From Devosia limi DSM 17137 (GTDB lineage: Bacteria > Pseudomonadota > Alphaproteobacteria > Rhizobiales > Devosiaceae), in NCBI RefSeq assembly GCF_900128975.1, contig NZ_FQVC01000017.1:1-64000 (forward strand): 64,000 bases of DNA, given 5' to 3'. The position numbers were made by a program, and so were the translations under genes. The notes below the pieces were generated by a model. It saw only the letters and a program-made list of their open reading frames with translations. It was not told where the DNA came from and made no database searches. Position 1 is the stretch's first letter; each line of letters starts with the position of its first letter. Below are positions 58,956-64,000 of this stretch, one piece after another.

Positions 58956-59888
58956 GTGGCTTATCTCGGCGACACCAAAATCAATCCGGCAGTGACGGGT
59001 GAAGCGCGCGTGGGGGACTACCTCGCGCTGCTCAAGCCCAGCGTCATGTCGCTTGTGGTGTTTACGGCCTTTGTCGGCCTCGTCGTGGCGCCCGGTACGA
59101 TCAATCCGATCCTGGCTGTCATCGCCGTGTTTGCCATCGCCGTCGGCGGTGGCGCTTCGGGCGCGCTCAACATGTGGTACGATAGCGATATCGACGCCAT
59201 CATGAGCCGCACCGCCAATCGTCCGATCCCGGCCGGTCGCATCTCCCGCGAACAGGCGCTGGTCTTTGGCCTCGTCCTCTCGGTTTGCTCGGTCACCCTG
59301 CTGGGCCTGGCCACCAACTGGGTTGCCGGCGGACTGCTGGCCTTCACCATCTTCTTTTATGCGGTGATCTACACCATCTGGCTCAAGCGCCGGACACCGC
59401 AGAACATCGTCATTGGCGGTGCTGCCGGGGCTTTTCCGACCATGGTCGGCTGGGCCGCAGTGACGGGCGATATTTCGCTGGTCAGCTGCGCCATGTTCCT
59501 CATCGTTTTCCTCTGGACCCCGCCACATTTCTGGGCCCTGGCGCTCTACAAGCAGAGCGACTACAGCGCTGCCGGCGTGCCGATGATGCCCAATGTGGCC
59601 GGCGAAAAGTCGACCCGCGTGCAGATCCTGGTCTATTCGGTGCTGTTGGCCGCCTCGACCCTGCTGCCGAGCCTGCTTGGCTTTTCGGGCTGGCTCTATA
59701 CTGCCGCTGCAGTCGTCACTGGCCTGTCCTTCATCTATCTCGCGTGGAAGCTTCAGCGTGCCGAGGATGGCGCGCCGATGCGCCGCGCGGCCCGCACGCT
59801 CTTCACCTTTTCGCTGAGCTATCTCTTCATCGTCTTTTTCGCGCTGCTGACCGACAATCTCCTAGTGCGGTTTGGAGGCTTCCTATGA
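58956..59888 (+). CDS. ctaB: Protohaem IX farnesyltransferase CtaB (CyoE/Cox10)
   Basis: A 310-residue UbiA-fold membrane enzyme that makes haem O for the oxidase. It has [27 protein letters not shown], the Asp-rich motif [58 protein letters not shown], and [40 protein letters not shown] start. The stop overlaps the coxF start by ATGA. Confidence 0.96.
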   Translation: MAYLGDTKINPAVTGEARVGDYLALLKPSVMSLVVFTAFVGLVVAPGTINPILAVIAVFAIAVGGGASGALNMWYDSDIDAIMSRTANRPIPAGRISREQALVFGLVLSVCSVTLLGLATNWVAGGLLAFTIFFYAVIYTIWLKRRTPQNIVIGGAAGAFPTMVGWAAVTGDISLVSCAMFLIVFLWTPPHFWALALYKQSDYSAAGVPMMPNVAGEKSTRVQILVYSVLLAASTLLPSLLGFSGWLYTAAAVVTGLSFIYLAWKLQRAEDGAPMRRAARTLFTFSLSYLFIVFFALLTDNLLVRFGGFL

Positions 59889-60067
59889 GCGCACCTGACG
59901 AAATCCGCAGTGTCGAACTCGACACACCCGAAGTCGCTGCTGCCCGCGCCAAGGCGCGTCGCGGTCGCTCGATCGGCCTGGCGGTCGCTCTGGCCGGTTT
60001 TTCGGTGATCTTTTACGTTCTGACCATCATCAAGATGGGTCCAGGCCTGTTTGATCGGGCACTCTGA
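59885..60067 (+). CDS. CoxF-like small membrane protein of the oxidase operon
   Basis: A 60-residue protein with a charged N-terminal half ([10 protein letters not shown]) and one membrane helix ([23 protein letters not shown]). Position between ctaB and ctaG, with overlapping stops and starts on both sides, matches the small CoxF proteins of alphaproteobacterial oxidase operons. Role not established; assembly help is inferred. Confidence 0.85.
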   Translation: MSAPDEIRSVELDTPEVAAARAKARRGRSIGLAVALAGFSVIFYVLTIIKMGPGLFDRAL

Positions 60068-60594
60068 TGGCCTCCAACAAGCGTGTCGGCATCATCTGCG
60101 CCAGCGTCGTCTTCGGCATGGTCGGGCTCGCCTATGCCTCCGTGCCGCTCTATGCCCTGTTCTGCCAGGTCACCGGCTATGGTGGCACGCCGAGCAGGGC
60201 CGACGATAATCCCAAGGGTGTCATCGCACGCGAAATGACCGTGCGCTTCGACTCCAATGTCGACCATTCGCTGCAGTGGACCGTTACCCCCGCAGCAACC
60301 ATCACCGACAAGATCGGCGCGGTCGATACGGTGAATTATGTGGCGACCAATCATTCCGACAAGCCGATGACCGGCATGGCGGTATTCAACGTCTCTCCGG
60401 AGCGCGCTGGCTACTACTTCAACAAGATCGAATGCTTCTGCTTTACCGAGCAGACGCTGCAGCCCGGTGAAACCGTGGAAATGCCGATCGTCTTTTTTGT
60501 GGACCCTGATCTCGCTGAGAACAAGGACCTCAACACCATCAAAGAGATAACGCTCTCTTATACTTTCTACGCTTCAGACAATGAGGGAAGCTGA
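60067..60594 (+). CDS. ctaG: Cytochrome c oxidase assembly protein CtaG (Cox11)
   Basis: A 175-residue membrane-anchored copper chaperone that loads copper B in subunit I. An N-terminal helix (VGIICASVVFGMVGLAYASVPLYALFCQVTGYGG) carries a conserved Cys, and the copper motif CFCF is in FNKIECFCFTEQTLQPGE. It ends LNTIKEITLSYTFY. The start overlaps the coxF stop by one base. Confidence 0.96.
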   Translation: MASNKRVGIICASVVFGMVGLAYASVPLYALFCQVTGYGGTPSRADDNPKGVIAREMTVRFDSNVDHSLQWTVTPAATITDKIGAVDTVNYVATNHSDKPMTGMAVFNVSPERAGYYFNKIECFCFTEQTLQPGETVEMPIVFFVDPDLAENKDLNTIKEITLSYTFYASDNEGS

Positions 60595-60596
60595 AC

Positions 60597-61433
60597 ATGG
60601 CCGCCATTGCCAAGAACCATGACTACCATCTCGTAAATCCCAGTCCCTGGCCCTTTGTCGGTTCTGTTGCGACCTTCGTTCTGGCGCTGGGCGGCATTGC
60701 CTGGATGCATAACTGGACGCCGTGGCTGTTCTTCATCGGCCTCGCTGGCGTGCTCTACACCATGTATGCGTGGTGGTCCGATGTGATCGCCGAAGCCAAT
60801 AATGGCGTTGATCACACCCCGGTGGTGCAGATGCATCACCGCTACGGGATGCTGCTGTTCATCGCTTCGGAAGTGATGTTCTTCGTTGCCTGGTTCTGGG
60901 CGTATTTCGACGGTTTCTTCCGCTTCGATGACGTCGAACAGGCCACTCGTGTCATCGCCACCGGTGGTCACTGGCCGCCGCTGGGTGTGGAACTCTTCGA
61001 CCCGTTCCACCTGCCGCTGTTCAATACGCTGATCCTGCTGACCTCGGGCACCACCGTGACCTGGGCGCACCATGCGCTGCTCAACAATGACCGTCAGGGT
61101 CTCAAGTGGGGCCTGATCCTGACCATCGCGCTGGGCGCGCTGTTCTCGGCCGTGCAGATCCTGGAATATACCGAAGCTGGTTTCTCGTTCTCGGGTAACC
61201 TCTACGGCGCCACCTTCTTCATGGCGACGGGCTTCCATGGCTTCCACGTCTTCATCGGCACCATCTTCCTGCTGGTCTGCCTGATCCGGGCCCAGCGCGG
61301 CGATTTCACGCCGGAACGTCACCTGGGCTTCGAATTTGCCGCCTGGTACTGGCATTTCGTCGACGTGGTCTGGCTGTTTCTGTTCGCCTCGGTCTATGTC
61401 TGGGGTAGCTGGGGCGTGGCGCTGAACCACTAG
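60597..61433 (+). CDS. ctaE: Cytochrome c oxidase subunit III CtaE (CoxC)
   Basis: A 278-residue seven-helix subunit: KNHDYHLVNPSPWPFVGSVATFVLALGG, HHRYGMLLFIASEVMFFVAWFWAYF, NTLILLTSGTTVTWAHHALL, FFMATGFHGFHVFIGTIFLLVCLIR, and LGFEFAAWYWHFVDVVWLFLFASVYVWGS. It supports stable proton pumping by the aa3 oxidase. Two bp separate it from ctaG. Confidence 0.97.
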   Translation: MAAIAKNHDYHLVNPSPWPFVGSVATFVLALGGIAWMHNWTPWLFFIGLAGVLYTMYAWWSDVIAEANNGVDHTPVVQMHHRYGMLLFIASEVMFFVAWFWAYFDGFFRFDDVEQATRVIATGGHWPPLGVELFDPFHLPLFNTLILLTSGTTVTWAHHALLNNDRQGLKWGLILTIALGALFSAVQILEYTEAGFSFSGNLYGATFFMATGFHGFHVFIGTIFLLVCLIRAQRGDFTPERHLGFEFAAWYWHFVDVVWLFLFASVYVWGSWGVALNH

Positions 61434-61456
61434 CGCCAACCCGGCCAAGCATTTAC

Positions 61457-61480
61457 GGGGCGCGGCACACGCCGCGCCCC
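61457..61480. terminator. Hairpin after ctaE
   Basis: GGGGCGCGGC and GCCGCGCCCC make a perfect 10-bp stem with loop ACAC, followed by GATTTCATTTT. It is probably a partial terminator between the oxidase genes and the DUF983-SURF1 pair. Confidence 0.65.
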
Positions 61481-61502
61481 GATTTCATTTTGAGGGTCAG
61501 CA

Positions 61503-61868
61503 ATGACGCCAGTTCAGCCACCTGCCTCGGCCCTTGTCACGGGCCTGCTCTGCCGCTGCCCCAATTGCGGGCAGGGCAAGCTGTTCAAGGGCTATCTCAA
61601 GGTGGCAGAGAGCTGCGCGATCTGCGGCCTTGATCTCAAATTTGCCGATAGCGGCGATGGCCCGGCGATCTTCGTGATCTTCCTCGTCAGCCCGATCATC
61701 ATCATTCTGGCGCTGATCGTCGGCGCCGTGTTCAACCCGCCGCCCTATGTGCATCTGATGCTGTGGATCCCGGCGACCATCGTGCTGTCGCTGGCGCTGC
61801 TGCCCCCGTTCAAGGGCGTGCTGGTGGCGCTGCAATACCGGCACGATGCCCATGAGGGTCACCAATGA
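61503..61868 (+). CDS. DUF983 family protein
   Basis: A 121-residue protein with an N-terminal zinc-ribbon-like part (GLLCRCPNCGQGKLFKGYLKVAESCAICGLDL, CxxC twice) and two membrane helices. DUF983 genes are regular members of alphaproteobacterial oxidase operons, but the role is unknown. The stop overlaps the surf1 start by ATGA. Confidence 0.93.
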   Translation: MTPVQPPASALVTGLLCRCPNCGQGKLFKGYLKVAESCAICGLDLKFADSGDGPAIFVIFLVSPIIIILALIVGAVFNPPPYVHLMLWIPATIVLSLALLPPFKGVLVALQYRHDAHEGHQ

Positions 61869-62632
61869 CCAGTCCCGCCGCCGAGCCGCGCCGTCCCAAT
61901 CCGATCATGACCTGGACCTTTGCCATCATCATGGTGGTGCTGACCGGGGTGTTCATCTGGCTGGGGACCTGGCAGATGGAACGCTTGGCCGAGAAGGAAG
62001 CGCTGGTCGCAGCGGTCGCCGAGCGGATCGATACGCCCGCTGTGGCGCTGCCGGCGCAAGCCGAATGGGCGGGCTTCGATGCCGACGCCCACAATTTTGA
62101 AGCCGTCAGCCTGACCGGCACATTCCACCACGACCAGGCCATTGCCATCTTCACCAGCCTGGTTGACGGCAATGGCCCGGCATCGGGCCCCGGTTACTGG
62201 ATCGTCACGCCCTTTGCGCTGGAAGGCGGTGGCTCGGTTTTCGTCAATCGTGGCTTCGTACCGCAGGCGGTGCAGCCCGATTTCATGAACGATCCCGCTG
62301 GCCCCCAAGGTGTGGTGACGATCACCGGCATGCTGCGGCCGCCTGAACATGCCGGGGCCTTTGTGCCCGAGGCCAATGCCCGCGATCGCATCGATTGGGT
62401 GCGCGACCCCCAGCGGCTAGGCGAGATGGTCGATCCGGCACTGGCGCCTTTCGCCCCATTCTATGTTGATTTGCCCGCCGGACCTGCGGGCACCTTGCCA
62501 CAAGGCGGCGAGACGGTGATCAGCTTTCCCAATAACCATCTGGGCTATGCGCTGACCTGGTATGGTTTTGCCATCATCACCCCGATCATGCTGGCGGTGT
62601 GGTTGTGGCGGCCGGGTCGGCGGCGGCGCTGA
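61865..62632 (+). CDS. surf1: SURF1-family oxidase assembly protein
   Basis: A 255-residue protein with helices at both ends (IMTWTFAIIMVVLTGVFIWLGTWQMERL and LGYALTWYGFAIITPIMLAVWLWRPGR) around a periplasmic domain. The family marks LGTWQxxRxxxK, VFVNRGFVP and NNHLGYALTWYGFA are clear. SURF1 assists haem a insertion into subunit I. Coupled to DUF983. Confidence 0.95.
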   Translation: MTSPAAEPRRPNPIMTWTFAIIMVVLTGVFIWLGTWQMERLAEKEALVAAVAERIDTPAVALPAQAEWAGFDADAHNFEAVSLTGTFHHDQAIAIFTSLVDGNGPASGPGYWIVTPFALEGGGSVFVNRGFVPQAVQPDFMNDPAGPQGVVTITGMLRPPEHAGAFVPEANARDRIDWVRDPQRLGEMVDPALAPFAPFYVDLPAGPAGTLPQGGETVISFPNNHLGYALTWYGFAIITPIMLAVWLWRPGRRRR

Positions 62633-62711
62633 GCGGGCACGTCCATCAAAACTTGCGGTTCAGCCGCGCTTTGACTAGGTTGCACTAATTCTAAAAGGGC
62701 ACTTCCCCTCG

Positions 62712-64000
62712 ATGCAGTTTGTTTCCACGCGTGGCCAGGCGCCGGCGCTCGGCTTCTCCGATGCGGTTCTGGCAGGTCTGGCCTCCGATGGGGGGCTCTA
62801 TGTCCCCCAGAGCTGGCCGCAGGTCAGTCCCGACGAAATTGCCGGCTTCGCTGGCCGGGCCTATGCCGATGTCGCCTATGACATCATTTCGCGCTTTACC
62901 GGCGACGAGATCGCGCCCGATGCGCTCAAGGCCATCATCGACGGGGCCTATGCCGGCTTCCGGCATCCGTCCGTGGCGCCGCTGGTCGAACTGGAGCCGG
63001 GCCATTTCGTGCTCGAGCTGTTCCATGGGCCGACGCTGGCCTTCAAGGACGTCGCCATGCAGTTCCTCAGCCGGGTCATGGACCATGTGCTGACCGAACG
63101 GAACCTGCGCGCGACCATCGTTGGCGCCACCTCCGGCGATACCGGGTCTGCCGCGATCGAGGCCTTCAAGGGCCGCGACACCACCGACATTTTCATCCTG
63201 CATCCCTTGGGCCGTACCTCGGCCGTGCAGCGCCTGCAGATGACGACCGTGCTCGATGCCAATGTGCATAACATTGCGGTCGAAGGCACGTTTGACGATT
63301 GCCAGAACATCGTCAAAGCCATGTTCAACAATCATCGCTTCCGCGATGGCGTGCGCCTGTCGGGGGTCAATTCGATCAATTGGGGCCGGATCGTCGCCCA
63401 GATCGTCTATTACTTCACCGCCGCAGCCTCGCTGGGCAGCCCGCATCGCAAGGTGAGCTTTGCCGTGCCGACCGGCAATTTCGGCGACATCTTCGCCGGG
63501 TATTGCGCCAAGCGCATGGGCCTGCCGATCGAGCGGCTTATCGTCGCCACCAATGCCAATGACATCCTGCGCCGTGCCATCGACACTGGCCGCTACGAGA
63601 TGGAAGGCGTGGCCCCCACCATCAGCCCGTCAATGGATATCCAGATCTCGTCCAATTTCGAGCGCCTGCTGTTTGACGCCGCGGGCCGCGATGCTGCTGC
63701 GGTCGTGCGCATGATGGATGGCCTCAAGCAGTCCGGCGGCTTTGCGCTGCCGGAGGCGGCTTTGGGCGCCATCCGCTCCGAGTTCTCTGCCGGCACGACC
63801 GGGGAGGCCGAGACGCGGGCGACGATTGCCACCACGCTCAAGAATTCGGGCTATCTGCTCGATCCCCATACCGCTGTCGGCGTGCATGTGGCCCGCGGCG
63901 CACTCGGCACCGTGCCGATGATCACACTGGCGACGGCGCATCCGGCCAAGTTTCCGGCGGCTGTGGCCGAGGCCTCTGGCATCGATCCGGCGCTGCCGGC
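62712..64000 (+). CDS. thrC: Threonine synthase ThrC (3' end outside window)
   Basis: The frame is open to the window edge, giving 429 complete codons. This PLP enzyme converts O-phosphohomoserine to threonine. It has MQFVSTRGQAPALGFSDAVLAGLASDGGLYVPQSWP, the PLP lysine in LFHGPTLAFKDVAMQFL, VGATSGDTGSAAIEAFKGR, NSINWGRIVAQIVYYFTAA and VPTGNFGDIFAGYCAKRMGLPI. The family is about 460-470 residues, so only the tail is missing. Separate from the oxidase operon by 79 bp. Confidence 0.95.
   Translation, partial: MQFVSTRGQAPALGFSDAVLAGLASDGGLYVPQSWPQVSPDEIAGFAGRAYADVAYDIISRFTGDEIAPDALKAIIDGAYAGFRHPSVAPLVELEPGHFVLELFHGPTLAFKDVAMQFLSRVMDHVLTERNLRATIVGATSGDTGSAAIEAFKGRDTTDIFILHPLGRTSAVQRLQMTTVLDANVHNIAVEGTFDDCQNIVKAMFNNHRFRDGVRLSGVNSINWGRIVAQIVYYFTAAASLGSPHRKVSFAVPTGNFGDIFAGYCAKRMGLPIERLIVATNANDILRRAIDTGRYEMEGVAPTISPSMDIQISSNFERLLFDAAGRDAAAVVRMMDGLKQSGGFALPEAALGAIRSEFSAGTTGEAETRATIATTLKNSGYLLDPHTAVGVHVARGALGTVPMITLATAHPAKFPAAVAEASGIDPALP

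Overview
The window looks like chromosomal DNA of a GC-rich alphaproteobacterium of the Hyphomicrobiales, most likely Devosia or a close relative. The grounds are gene content and order: ctaC-ctaD-ctaB-coxF-ctaG-ctaE-DUF983-SURF1-thrC, an aerobic CobN-type cobalamin cluster, DUF1127 beside a VtlR/LsrB-like regulator, DUF2093, DUF4170, a plant-type GshA, and intergenic GC-rich palindromes typical of the order. No rRNA, tRNA, CRISPR array or intact insertion sequence was seen. About 65 protein genes are called.

Layout. 0-1 kb: the 3' end of an IS110 transposase, then rsmD. 1.1-7.5 kb: a zinc island, zur-znuB-znuC (minus) diverging from znuA-aztD-zigA-like (plus) across a perfect Zur-type palindrome. 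8.0-15.8 kb: a cobalamin riboswitch leads cbtB-cbtA-cobW-(PhnA-like)-cobN-cobO. 16.4-24 kb: a CDF metal exporter, then cobE, cobK (minus), cobA-cobB-cobQ-cobD and cobU/P (minus). 24-29 kb: a BadF-type sugar kinase and the Entner-Doudoroff genes zwf-pgl-edd. 29-31.5 kb: a divergent pair of citrate synthase homologues, one fused to a DNA-binding head, with a 24-bp perfect palindrome between them. 31.5-43.7 kb: a dioxygenase-hydrolase fusion, mutL, a repeat nest, a TDT exporter with its LysR regulator, tadA, fabV, DUF1801, Lrp-LysE, a patatin and purD. 43.8-53.5 kb: xseA, DUF2093, an LpxB-related protein, an O-antigen-ligase-like protein, cysQ-DUF4170, DUF6101-like, ubiA, rsmE, gshA. 53.5-56 kb: a VtlR-like regulator, DUF1127, a probable structured small RNA, PilZ, IalB. 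56-64 kb: the aa3 cytochrome oxidase operon and the start of thrC.

The most unusual object is inside cobN. A Vsr-like DUF559 endonuclease domain, flanked by 47-bp inverted repeats that match at 46 positions, lies in frame in the cobN reading frame and has no start codon of its own. The flanking repeats belong to a palindromic family scattered over the window, including a gene-less copy of the same plus/minus/plus arrangement between znuB and znuC. This suggests a mobile or mobilised REP-like element associated with a DUF559 endonuclease that can enter coding sequence without closing the frame. Other points worth a look are the HTH-citrate synthase operator system, the VtlR-DUF1127-sRNA locus, the MhqO-MhqD fusion, and a change of top-strand composition from C-rich to G-rich near 15-24 kb.
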